64,000 bases of DNA from Papio anubis (lineage: Eukaryota > Chordata > Mammalia > Primates > Cercopithecidae), in the NCBI RefSeq assembly GCF_008728515.1, contig NC_044986.1, forward strand, positions 56,780,855 through 56,844,854, written 5' to 3'. Of the stretch, positions 11,617-22,140 are shown in pieces (the first letter of the stretch is position 1; every line of letters starts with the position of its first letter). Under the pieces are notes generated by a model. The model had not been told where the DNA came from and made no database searches. It saw only the letters and a program-made list of their open reading frames with translations. The translations under genes were made by a program, and so were the position numbers.

Positions 11617-12600
11617 CTAAAAAAGTAAAGAAACAAACATTTAACAAACATGAAAGAATTCCAAATATTTACCATGACAGTGACACATGACACATGCACA
11701 TTATTAATTGACTTATATATATAGTAAGTGCCTTAAAGGGGGAGAACACAAAGTAAAATAGAGGAAATAAAATGAATTCTACTTAAAAAAAAGACCTCTG
11801 CAGGAAATGCTTAGATAACTACAAAATAAAGAAAAGCAGGGACACCAAATCAATAGCATCAATAGTTTGAAGAGAATTTTAAAAAATGAAATTGTGCCAG
11901 ATACATTAAAAAAGTATGATCTTGAACTTGAAATGAATATGCCAATGAGATGCAACTGTAAGAGTAGTAATAAAGAGAATTTAAAAATGTTTCCCTCTGC
12001 ATGAAAATGCTGGCATCAGAAAACATTTTCCATATAACTTTCCTGCACAGCGATTATGAGAAATCCATTTTCTCCCAAACTTCATTACTGTAAATATTGT
12101 TTACCAAGGGTCAGAATAGCAAGACATGTAAAAGCCAAAAGTCTGATTATGCAAGAGATGATATGGTTCCTATAATATTATTACAACCTCAAAATAGAAA
12201 ACTAAGGATCTACTCTGACTACAGGAACTCCAAGATGAAGATTAAGTCTGACTTTCTGTTTTTACAAAATGCTAACTTTATTCCATCAGGGAAGAAATGC
12301 CTCTATCTCATTTCCTATCAGAATATAGTAATATGTGCAATATGCAAATTATTCCAACTGGTACTGAAGTTTAAATATGTAGAATGTAAAGAAAGGAACA
12401 TTCTACTTTGTAGTTAACTCTAACTACACTTGTGTACAGTTCATTCGACTCTATCAAAGGCTATTCAAATTGACACCACAAAAATTATTTCATCTTGTCA
12501 GCTTTAAAAACCCACTATCAAGTCATACAGAATTAAATCTGCAATTTCATGTTTCTATTTGAGCTTCCAATAAAGAAAAAAATAGAAGGAAATTAACATT
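11617..12600. other. Single-copy non-coding stretch
   Basis: No repeat family recognised. A 106-codon open frame at 12097-12417 has no recognisable domain and looks like a chance frame. A weak antisense MIR trace lies near 12605-12680. Confidence 0.45.
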
Positions 12601-12689
12601 TCTAAAACCTTAACTTTATTCCTGGTATCTCAGCTACATTTTCTTATTTAATCTTCACAACTTCTAAAACAGTAAGTGTAATAGCTTTG

Positions 12690-14400
12690 TATAATCATAA
12701 AAGCAATGCACATTCATTACAGAAAATGTGCCAAGTACAGAAAATGAAAATCAATCATAGTCCTACCATTAGAGGAAAGTTAATATTTTGCGGTGTTCTC
12801 TTTCAATACACACAGTTTCACATATACAGTGTTTTAAACAAGATTGGAATTATTCCATATATACAGTATATCTTGCCTTTTCCCCTTAAAATCATATCAT
12901 TTTTCCATATCATAGTCTCAAAATGTGGTTTTGATAGTTGCATCCTAATCTACCTATTTACATGGCAAAGTTTTTTCAAATACTTCCTAGTATTTATGAT
13001 ATACATTTCTGTCTAGCACATCTAACATTGTAATAATCTCCTTGCACAAAAATCTTGACTTTGTATCTGCTGCTTTCCTTAAAAGAAATTCACCAAAATG
13101 GTATTGTTGAAGAAAAGGAACAAACTTTTTTCATGGCACTTGCCTATCATGTGCCCACCAAAAAGGCAAAATCTCTAGATTGCCCATCAAAAGAACAATT
13201 CACAGTGCAGGAAAGTGCCCATTTCTCTAAACATTCACAAATGTATCTTAGTATATTCATAAAATGCTTTTTTATTTCATAGTGAAACGGTATGTACTTT
13301 TTATTGGAGTTACTTTTTCTTGCTATTACAATGAAGCAATTTTTACAATCCATTGCAGTTCTTCCCCTTTATGCCTTTGACTGTCTTTACTTAGAAGGTT
13401 TGTGGTCTTCTATTGATTTATAAGAGCTCTTTAGACAATAAGGATATTAATCATTTGTGTATGATAATTATATAAATATTTTCATTTGCTTTCCCGGTCC
13501 ATTATTTGTATTTAGGTTTGGTTTATAATGGTTTTGATGCACATAAGTTTAAATTTTATGTAATGAAACATATCAATCATTTACTTTGGGATGTCTGCTC
13601 TGGACTTCTATGCTTAGAAAGTTCTTCCTCCATCCAGTATCAATTAAATAGCTACTTATGTTTTCTTTTGCTTGTTCTCCCAGTCCCTATCACTACCTTT
13701 TACCCTTGGCTTTTTTTTTTTTTTAAACCCATGTGGACTTTATCATAGGTATAACGTGAGATGAGTACTTACCACAATTTTTGACCACCACCTCTCACAG
13801 ACTTTCCCCAGCACCACCAGTGAAATCACTTACCTTCCTGGTTCATCAGTGCAAAATTTGCTTTGAGGCACACCTGAGCTCTGATGTCAGTTTGGACACC
13901 TGGGCAAATCTAGCTTGTCAATGTTTATCTTGCAGCCTTGTTGTAAGGATTAAACCAGATAATGTACAGAAATCTTTTACTTCAGTGTCTAGCACAGCAT
14001 AAGTGCTTGATTAGGCCAACTAGACACTAGATTCAGGGCTGTTCATTTCTCTTCCTCTGATCCATCTATCAATACTTGTGCTCACAGCATAAACTTTATA
14101 GAGCACACAACATTTGGTCAGAAAAGACACTTTGAACTTCTTTTTCAAAAAATGTTCTTGGCTATTTCTACCTGTTTGTTCTTTACACAGGCCCAACTCA
14201 CTTTTCATTATAGTTATTCTTCAGCTGGTCTTTTCCTGCAATTCTCTCTCTCATTTTCTTTTTTGCACGTCTTATTACATAGGCCAGAATTTCCAAAACA
14301 ATGTTTAAAAGTAATGGTAAGCACAGATATTCTAGTCTTTTAACTGATTAAAATAGCAAAGCTTCTAGAGGCTCATAATTGAGTTTGATGTTGACTATGG
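12690..14400 (-). repeat. Old L1 (L1M/L1ME-type), antisense
   Basis: The plus strand matches the reverse complement of ancient L1 ORF2 in several blocks. At about 12700 there is 'catagtcctaccattagagg'; at 13420 'taagagctctttagacaata'; at 14060 'ctgatccatctatcaatac'; at 14280 'aggccagaatttccaaaaca'. It is interrupted by a T-rich patch at about 13710 and by a MIR-like piece. The reading frame is destroyed throughout. Confidence 0.65.
13885..14005 (+). repeat. MIR fragment, sense, beside old L1
   Basis: The blocks 'gccttgttgtaaggattaaa' and 'tctagcacagcataagtgct' match the 3' half of MIR. It sits between two parts of the antisense L1 remnant. Confidence 0.6.
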
Positions 14401-14461
14401 GCTTAAGACAGGTAATCTTCATAACATCGTGGAAGCATCCTTCAGTTCTTTATTTTATGAT

Positions 14462-14605
14462 ATTAATTTTTTTTTAATCTCCTTCCCACAGAGGAAACTG
14501 ATTTTTAAAGCAGTAATATAAGTTGCCCAAAGTCATGCAGCCAGTACAGGGTGGAGCCTGAATGCACACCCAAGTTATCTGGTTCCAGTGTCTTTCTATT
14601 TACCA
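14462..14605 (-). repeat. MIR fragment, antisense
   Basis: The plus strand shows 'cacagaggaaactga', 'agttgcccaaagtcatgcag' and 'gagcctgaatgcacaccca', in reverse MIR order. Confidence 0.65.
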
Positions 14606-16060
14606 TTGCAACCATGCCACCATCCTATAATGTAGTCAGTCTCCAACCCAGTAATATGCTTTGTCCAAAATTTATATATAGCCAAAAAAATTGTTGTTTA
14701 GACCTTATAAAACATCTTCTTATAAAAGTAAAGCGACAAAGGATGGCTAGTTTATTAGCTCACCTAAAGAAATGTAGGTCACCCATTATTATCTGTAGAA
14801 ATACTTTAATATTCACCAGTATTTCTATGGGAAATCAAATTAGTAGGAGACACCAGAGACACAGATGGGACTTCTCCTCTGTCATCCTCTAAGCAGAGAG
14901 AATAAAAAACTCTCATAGCTTTGGCCACTGGAGTTGGTACAAACACTGAAGCAGAAAAGCGTAGGACTTTGAAGCAAAACAGAAACTGTTGGAGGAAAAG
15001 GATTGAGTTAGCAGGTAAGAAGGAGATGGTGGTAAACAGCGCAGTAGAAGGAGAAAACGAGAGTGAAATGTTTCTGTGGCACCCCGTGGCCTTCTCCTTC
15101 TTCCTCATACACCCATTAGGATTGAAGCTATCTGTCAGAGCAAATGCCAAATATAAGTAAGATTTGGCCCATCCGCTTTCCTTTTCATGACCACCAGCCA
15201 AACTCTTCTCCAAATTTTTCTCCTTTACATCTCACCACATTATGGAAAGGCAAGTTTTGCTCCTATTCACCTGAACCTAAATAAATACATTTCTTTCTGT
15301 GCTACCCTAGGACAATTTAGCAACTGTTGAAAAACTGACAGGAAATTAAAACTAGAAATAAGAAAAAAAAATGTCCAGTATTAAAAAGTTTCGTAATCAA
15401 AGTTGACCCTATAGTGATTCCTAGAGGAAAACTACCCAGGCCAGCCTCTTTCTCTAGGTTAGTTCTACCCTCTTCTGGAAGAGCTCCTCCATCCCCCAGG
15501 CTGTCTCCCATCTCCCTAACAGGAACCTCCGATCCTGCCCCTCCCAAACCTCTCTGTACCCCCAAAACATATAGATCCTACCCTCTTTTCCTTCCCCATG
15601 CCCCGGCCCACTCCCAAAGAATCTTGAGTCTATTTTGCTAAGACCTCATCTGATAACCAAGTCTTGAAAAACACACCCACACCCACCTTTTCTGGTAACC
15701 AGCTGCACACCAAGACCCTCTTCCTCCCTAACTCTGCCCCCAATCTAAGTTCCTCTTCCCAGATCTCATTCTGCCAAGCAGGTCAAAATCATATGCTATG
15801 AGGTAAAGTGATGTGCTTAAGTAGAATCTGAATACACAGAATTAAAATAATTATAATTAAATTTAGTGAAATACAATTTAAATAGAAAATATCTCTTTTG
15901 CTTTGCTCTTCTCATAGGCCAGGCCACGTATTCAGGTTCCACAGAAAAACAAAAATGCTTGGTTCTTGACTCCTGTCTTGACATTAGTAAAAATGGAAAT
16001 CTCAATCATGTGCCTAGGGCTCTCACATTTTATCTTCTTTGGCTCACAATCCTGTAGAAC
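14606..16060. other. Single-copy stretch with a C-rich segment
   Basis: From about 15420 to 15780 the plus strand is strongly pyrimidine-biased and C-rich (CCCTCCCAAACC, CTCTTCCTCCCTAACTC), while both flanks are AT-rich. No family match came to mind. Frames crossing it (15317-15641) look like composition artefacts. The rest is ordinary single-copy DNA. Confidence 0.45.
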
Positions 16061-16215
16061 CTCGGGGGAAATGTTATTATTTTTATTTGATAAAAGATGA
16101 AACTGATGAGCAAAGAAATGAGCGAATTGCCTGGAGTTACACAGTCAGTAGTGGAAGCAACAGAACCTGAACCCAGGACTTCTGTTGTCAAATGCCAAGT
16201 TCTTCCTGTTTGCTG
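16061..16215 (-). repeat. MIR fragment, antisense
   Basis: 'aaaagatgaaactgatga', 'ttgcctggagttacacagtc' and 'cagaacctgaacccaggact' follow reverse MIR order. Confidence 0.7.
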
Positions 16216-16745
16216 AAACTGATGCCCACAGTCTCCAGAACCATTAGTTACCAAACATTTACTATTTCCACTAGAGCTACAGAAACAATCATGGTTCATT
16301 TCTCAGCAATTGCTCCCCAATAAGACTATTCTGAAGTCCACAGTAATTACTTTGAGATTGTCTTACACAGTTCTTGTTTCTTCCTTGACTGAATAATCTC
16401 CTGTGGTAACAAGCCAGGATATATGGGCCAAATCATGCCTGTATTTATAAAGCCAGCAATAGAAACTATAATATTACTACAAATGCTAAATTTAAAAGAT
16501 TGAACATTATTTACAATAACTACATACCATCTTATAAATGATTTCTTTTAAATAATGACCCTGTTTCCAAGATCTTGCATTGGTGACTTTCCATATCTGA
16601 CATATTTCTTATTTCACATTTCCACCTAGTCAACGTGTATGATAATAAAGAATTATTCTATCCATGATTCAAAATGCATCTCCATCAAAGGTGTTTATTA
16701 TATTTGTGTGAAAATCAAGTTTAGTTATATTAGTACCATCCATCT
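16216..16745. other. Single-copy non-coding stretch
   Basis: No repeat family or coding signal recognised. Confidence 0.5.
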
Positions 16746-16985
16746 AAAATAACTGCAGTTAATCCTTGTATCTGCCAGGTACTGTTCTAAAGAGTTTACA
16801 AACATCATCTTATTTAATCCTCACCTAACAACCCTATGAGGCAGGTACTTTTATTACTTCCATTTTACATAAAAGGAAACTGAGGCACAAAGAGAATAAG
16901 TAACTTGCCCAAAGTTACACAGTAAATAAGTAACAGAGCCTGTATCTGAACCCAGGTTGAGTGACTCCAGAGTCCAGAGAGTTGA
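16746..16985 (-). repeat. MIR, antisense, well preserved
   Basis: This is the clearest MIR in the window. It carries 'ctgccaggtactgttctaaa', 'cttatttaatcctcacctaa', 'caaccctatgaggcaggtac' and 'ggaaactgaggcacaaagag', followed by 'cttgcccaaagttacacag' and 'tgaacccaggttgagtgact'. Confidence 0.85.
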
Positions 16986-17274
16986 ATAACTTGTGGTTTC
17001 CAGAGGCTCATTTGATACCAAGGATTAGCCATGAAATTAAATGTTTTTATATTGACCACTAGAATCAAAGTGTGACATTTTGACAACCCACTTAAGAAAC
17101 CATTTGTTGTGTTATTGCTTTTTGTTCTTCCTTGAAGTGGCTTTTTTTGTATTTAACAATGACGCTAATTACCAAGACCACTTATTCTTTTAAAGTGGTG
17201 ATTTTTTTAATGAATAAAAAGAAAATGGATACCTTCTCTAATAACAAGTAAAACAGCCTTCTGGAGCTACTGGG

Positions 17275-17505
17275 CATTTAATGTACGCCTAGCATAAGTC
17301 ATATTTGATCATTTAAACAACATGAGGTAGGAATTAGTATTGTTCTCATTTTATAGATGAAGAATCTGACACTTACAGAGATTAACTAAATTGCCCAAAG
17401 TTACACAGCTTATATACATGGCAAAGACATGCATGGCAAAGACAGCATTCAAACCCAAGTCTGTCTTCAGAGCCCTGCTCCTAGCTGTTCTGTGACCTGC
17501 CTGCA
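17275..17505 (-). repeat. MIR, antisense, with an internal 16-bp duplication
   Basis: Reverse MIR order is visible ('tcattttatagatgaagaat', 'ttgcccaaagttacacagct', 'gcattcaaacccaagtctgt'). At 17416-17442 the block 'catggcaaagacatg' is immediately repeated in near-identical form, a small tandem duplication specific to this copy. Confidence 0.75.
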
Positions 17506-18365
17506 ATCTGCTCTACTGAAATAACACTGGTTAAATTAGAGAAAAGCAAATATTTCTCCACTGCAAGCAATGCAAGGCAACGCAACGCAATGTGTTCACT
17601 TAAACCTACAAATGTACCTGCCAAGATGTTGAAGAGAAGTGCCTAGTGGAATGCAGCATTCTAAAAAGGACCTTTGAGAGACAGCGGTGCTAGAACAGTA
17701 CTATTTATCTCACCTATTTACATAAGTAAAATTCTAGATTGTTTTGTCCTGAATTTGACATTTTATTTTTATTTCCTTAAAGAAATAAGTCTACTACAGA
17801 GCTCAGAAAGTACAAATCGCCAAATATATCATTTCAAATACACTTGAATAAATAAACTGAAATGATTCTTATTTATAATATTTTTGCATTAGAGAGCAGT
17901 GAAACAATTTGTCACTATCACACCAACATTCCAGACTCTCCTGGGGTCGTGTAACTCATGGCAGGTTTGAGGAGCATAATATCAACCAATTTGTTGAGAA
18001 AAGTCATCATTCACTTGTTGAACTCAGACCAACTAATACAGTTACAATGAACTACTAGCAAATTTCAAGTAGCACATTTATTGTTAGCAATTTTTATTTA
18101 GTTAAGAAATATTTCTAATATCATCATAGTTTTTTTCAAGATGATATTCAAGCAATATAATGAGGCTCTGTAAAGAACAAAGACAAATACTACCACTGTG
18201 GATCCAGGAACAGGTTTGATCCAATTACTCAGCTGATAATATGGTAGCAACTCAAATCGTAAATTTTAACACAGTCAGATGGGAGATATTTGAACCCTGG
18301 CCTGTAATAACAATGCAAGATCAAAGTCAATGCAAGCAAATTGGTGCTGAGGCTTACTTACTCTA
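17506..18365. other. Single-copy non-coding stretch
   Basis: Contains a short run of GCAA-type units at about 17563-17593 (gcaaggcaacgcaacgcaat). No family match and no coding signal. Confidence 0.5.
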
Positions 18366-18560
18366 GTAGTAATCACACAGTGGTGAAGAGTGCAAGTTTT
18401 AGAACAGGCAAACCTGAAATATCACCTCAATTTTCTAATTTATGATGGAATAATGATTATGCTGCTACCTAAAGGGTTGTTAGGATGAAATGAGTTGATG
18501 GATGCAGAATGGGTAAATGCTGTTGTAGATGTTAATAAATATTAGCTGTTGTAGATGTTA
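18366..18560 (+). repeat. MIR SINE, sense
   Basis: 'cacacagtggtgaagagtgc', 'gggttgttaggatgaaatga' and 'atgttaataaatattagct' match MIR in the sense direction. Confidence 0.6.
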
Positions 18561-18632
18561 TCAATTTAACTCTCCAATTTCACAGACATGTTTGGAAAGC
18601 CAGTAAGTTGGTTTGGAAAGCCAGTAAGTTTG
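18520..18632. repeat. Two adjacent small tandem duplications
   Basis: GCTGTTGTAGATGTTA occurs twice at 18520-18558, separated by a few bases. About 35 bp downstream, GTTTGGAAAGCCAGTAAGTT occurs twice in near-direct tandem (about 18590-18630). Both look like replication-slippage products. Confidence 0.8.
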
Positions 18633-18670
18633 TAGGTTAACTAAACCTATAAAAAATAGGCCTGAGGCTT

Positions 18671-18957
18671 TTTTTTTTTTGAGATGGAGTCTTGCTCTGT
18701 TGCCCAGGCTGGAGTGCAGCAGCATGATCTCGGCTCACTGCAACCTCCACCTCCCAGGTACAAGTGATTCTCCTGCCTCAGCCTCCTGAGTATCTGGGAT
18801 TACACGCATGTCACTACACCCGGCTAGTTTTAGTATTTTTAGTAGCGATGGATTTCATCATGTTGGTCAGGCTAGTCTTGAGCTCCTGACCTCATGATTC
18901 ACCTGCCTCAGCCTCCCAAAGTGCTGGGATTATCGGAGTGAGCCACTGTGCCCTGCT
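18671..18957 (-). mobile_element. Alu, antisense, full length
   Basis: T-run followed by GAGATGGAGTCTTGCTCTG and ending at the element's 5' end near 18957. GCCTGAGGCTTT lies on both sides (about 18660-18671 and 18959-18970), giving the target-site duplication. Confidence 0.92.
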
Positions 18958-18970
18958 GCCTGAGGCTTTA

Positions 18971-19095
18971 AAGTCACTTCTAAGAGAGAAACTGAGGGCA
19001 GGAGCTACTGCTGTCTTGTTTACCACTGTATCTCTTGTACCTGACATAGCATCTGATAAATACATGCTCATTAAACACATGCCAAATCATTATAT
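18971..19095 (+). repeat. L2-type LINE 3' end, sense
   Basis: 'ctgagggcaggagctactgc', 'cttgtttaccactgtatctc' and 'gacatagcatctgataaata' match the conserved L2 3' tail order. Confidence 0.55.
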
Positions 19096-19394
19096 GAATG
19101 AATATATTAAAAGATCTATCTTAGTGAAATACATACTAGAATTCTGGCAGGGGAGACAACGGGCTTTTAAAATGAGAGAGAGGAGAGAGCACAGATCTGA
19201 AGTTGAGTGAATCCTATCAGGTTATTTTTCACATGGGACCAACAGAACTCACTCAGATCCTTTAGGTTAGATTCTACAAAATCCCTGATCTATATGTAGT
19301 GCCAAATGCTGCATACTGACCAAAGAACGCAATGCTAGTGTTTACATGCTCAAGTGAATTCAGTTATTTAAAACTCCTCAAAAGAATTTCCCCT

Positions 19395-19691
19395 GGCCGG
19401 GCGCGGTGGCTCAAGCCTGTAATCCCAGCACTTTGGGAGGCCGAGGCGGGTGGATCACGAGGTCAGGAGATCGAGACTATCCTGGCTAACATGGTGAAAC
19501 CCCATCTCTACTAAAAATACAAAAAACTAGCCGGGCGTGGTGGCGGGCGCCTGTAGTCTCAGCTACTTGGGAGGCTGAGGCGGGAGAATGGCATGAACCT
19601 GGGAGGCGGAGCTTGCAGTGAGCCGAGATCCCGCCACTGCACTCCAGCCTGGGAGACACAGCGAGACCCCGTCTCAAAAAAAAAAAAAAAA
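19395..19691 (+). mobile_element. AluY, full length
   Basis: Starts GGCCGGGCGCGGTGGCTCAA and carries the AluY-type right arm with GGAGCTTGCAGTGAGCCGAG. It has low divergence and a 19-A tail. AAAGAATTTCCCCT flanks both ends, giving a perfect target-site duplication. It shares CTCAAGCCTG, ACTAGCCGGGCG and GACACAGCG variants with the AluY at 53707, so both may come from one subfamily. Confidence 0.95.
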
Positions 19692-19706
19692 AAAAGAATT
19701 TCCCCT

Positions 19707-20692
19707 AACCACCACAGCCCATATAGAACTTAAGGGGGCTTATTACAGAAACTGTTCATTTGGCTTTAACACAACAAAGAAGCCACCATTTTAAGGACTC
19801 TGTACTTGTGACAGTAAATATGTATTGAGTCTTCCCCCAGAAGGTAGGATTTAGATTCTCCCCATACTCCATCCCTTCCAGATTCAGGCATGATCTTGGC
19901 TTTTACAGGAAATATGAAGAGGAATAAGGTACGATCTTTACTCTGGAGGCACTTACTGTCTTAGAAAGAGCATAAAGCAGGTACAAAAATAACTGTAATG
20001 CAAAGCCAACCATAGCAAGTGCCACAGAGATGTACAAAGAAAGGGATCCAAAAAGGAATCAAATAAATTTATTTTAAGCAATTAAGCTTTTTTGACAGTG
20101 AGGGCACTATCAAACACGTGATACCACAAAGATGAGTTGGAGTTCGAATGGGCAAGGACACAGCAGGTTGAGAACACAGCAAAGGGAAAGGTCAGGTAGG
20201 AAAACGTAGGGTGATTAAGTAACCTGGGACCACTTTGACATTTTGCTGGTTTATGGGGCCAAAAAGAGAAAATATTTATAATAAAAGCCACCTGAAAATA
20301 AGGAACATAGGACAAAAATGTATTAAGACGATATCATAGGTTGTTGAGAAGAAAGTGACAATGACTAAGACTGTTCATTAGAGAAATTTACCTGGCAAGG
20401 ATATTAAATGGACTGGAGAGGGAAGGAGATGAAGGACCTGAGCAGTAAGGAATTAACCCTGCCCAAAGAGAGGTCTGGTCTTCACTCTTAGCACCCAGGC
20501 AGTAATCTCTAAGCCCTTGGGATATCCTGCCTGAAAAGAGTGCCTTTGTTCTCCTTGGGGCTTTCGGCCACCTCTCAGAGTCTATGCAAACAATGTGATT
20601 TATGTACGGTAGGGTGCCTGTGGCTACACGGTATCAGGAGCAATCAACAGTATCTCTGTGACCAAACATGCCCGTGTGACTGAGCCTCAGTC
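19707..20692. other. Single-copy non-coding stretch
   Basis: Parts at about 19900-20050 and 20380-20440 faintly resemble the unnamed ancient repeat described at 27126-27960, but too weakly to annotate. Confidence 0.4.
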
Positions 20693-20955
20693 ACATAACT
20701 CTGTATGTTCTCACTTAGGAGTGGGAGCTAAACACTGAGTACACATGGACACAAAGAAGGGAACAGACACTGAGGCCTACTTAAAGGTAGAGGGAGGGAG
20801 AAGAGTAAGGATGGAAAAACTACCTTTTGAGTGCTATGCTTGTTACCTGGATGGTGAAATAATCTGTACACCAAACCTCCATGATACAATCTACCTATGT
20901 AACAAACTTGCACATGTACCCCTGAACCTAAATTAAAAGTAAAAAAATAAAAATA

Positions 20956-20994
<39 letters not shown>

Positions 20995-20996
20995 AA
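20693..20996 (+). repeat. L1 3' end (older primate or mammalian L1) with (AAAT)n tail
   Basis: The 3' UTR blocks of an L1MA/L1PB-age element are visible: 'tatgttctcacttaggagtg', 'cacatggacacaaagaaggg', 'gaaataatctgtacacc' and 'aaacttgcacatgtacccct'. They are followed by an AAAT run at 20951-20996. Only the last 250 bp of the element are present. Confidence 0.8.
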
Positions 20997-21094
20997 AGCA
21001 CTCACCACTGCAATCAAAGTTAATGGGGATGTATGTAATATATTTAATACAGTCAATAAAATACAAAGTACTTTTAAAAAACTCTGCACACCAA

Positions 21095-21470
21095 GGCTTG
21101 GGTGTACTTTCCAGGTTGGCACTACCCATGTATGTTGTCACACAGTGTTGCTGGGAGAAGTGGCATCATCCCCACAACTACACTGGGAAAGAGCAACTGG
21201 AAGCTTGGAGCTCTTCTAGACCCTGATTTGTGTTCCCCTGTGTTCCCTTGCTCGATCTGAATCTGTATTCTTTTGCTCTAATAAACTGGAACTGTGAATA
21301 TAACAGCTTTCGGAGTGCTAGGAGTCTTTCTAGCCAGTTATTAAACCTGAGGGTGGCCTTGGGAATTCAGAAACTTACAGTTGGTGTCAGAAATGAATAT
21401 GGTCTTTGGATCTTCCTAACTTTACACCAACTAACACAAGAAACCCTCTGCAACAGTGCATGAGGTTATG
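21095..21470 (+). repeat. LTR-like fragment (endogenous retrovirus class)
   Basis: 'ctctaataaactggaactgt' supplies a polyadenylation-signal-like core. Then come 'aatataacagctttcggagt', 'aacctgagggtggccttggg' and 'cagttggtgtcagaaatga', the order seen near the 3' part of ERV1-type LTRs and the adjacent leader. There is no retroviral reading frame. The family assignment is from memory and uncertain. Confidence 0.42.
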
Positions 21471-21735
21471 GTGGCTTAAAAACAAAAACCAAACCAACAA
21501 CAACAACAAAAAAAACAGTGGTGGAATTGAGGAGGCATGAATGCTAGAACTTTATAGAAAACAAACAAAAATGAGTAGAGATCTGATTAGATACAGGAAA
21601 CTTAAAGGAGTTTTCTGGAGAGAAAATAATCAATTAAATTGTTAGTAAATGAAAATTGAGAACTAATAAGGAACATCTAGTTTGAGGAGAACAAGGTGAA
21701 GTAGGGGAAATGAGTAGTACACGTGACTTCAATTC

Positions 21736-22140
21736 CTTCTTCCCTGTGTACACACACACCAATACCCCGCTTGAGAGGAGAAGTCTGTTCTTTTACCCTA
21801 TGGAATCTTGTCTGGCCAACAGAACACGTACCCACCATGTGCTATAGCCACTTTGAACCTAGCCTTTAAGGGGACTGGCGGGCCCTGCTTCCTGCCTCTT
21901 GGCACCCTGAGCCACCATATGAAACAGTCCAGGCTATTCTACCGAGAGAGGGAGCCACAGGGGAACACCGAAGCACCAGACCTGGGAGTGCAGACACCTC
22001 GGATGTGCAGAGCAGTGGGGACTTTAGATGGCTGCACACACACACGAGACAAGAACCCCACGGAGCCATGAGAGATGATAATGCATTGTTGTTTAAGCCA
22101 CTATGCTTTGGGATGGTTTGTTATGTGGTAATAGACATCC
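21736..22140 (+). repeat. MLT1-like MaLR LTR
   Basis: The 3' part reads 'tgttgtttaagccactatgc' and 'ggatggtttgttatgtggta', a hallmark of ERVL-MaLR MLT1 LTR ends. The upstream GC-richer part fits the LTR body. No internal retroviral sequence is attached. Confidence 0.55.

Noticed and set aside
13785..13905. Two minus-strand GTAAGT donors with a possible 47-nt exon between 13829 and 13880
   Set aside because: The acceptor has almost no pyrimidine tract and the branch-like CTGAC is only a few bases from the AG. It also lies between parts of an L1 remnant.
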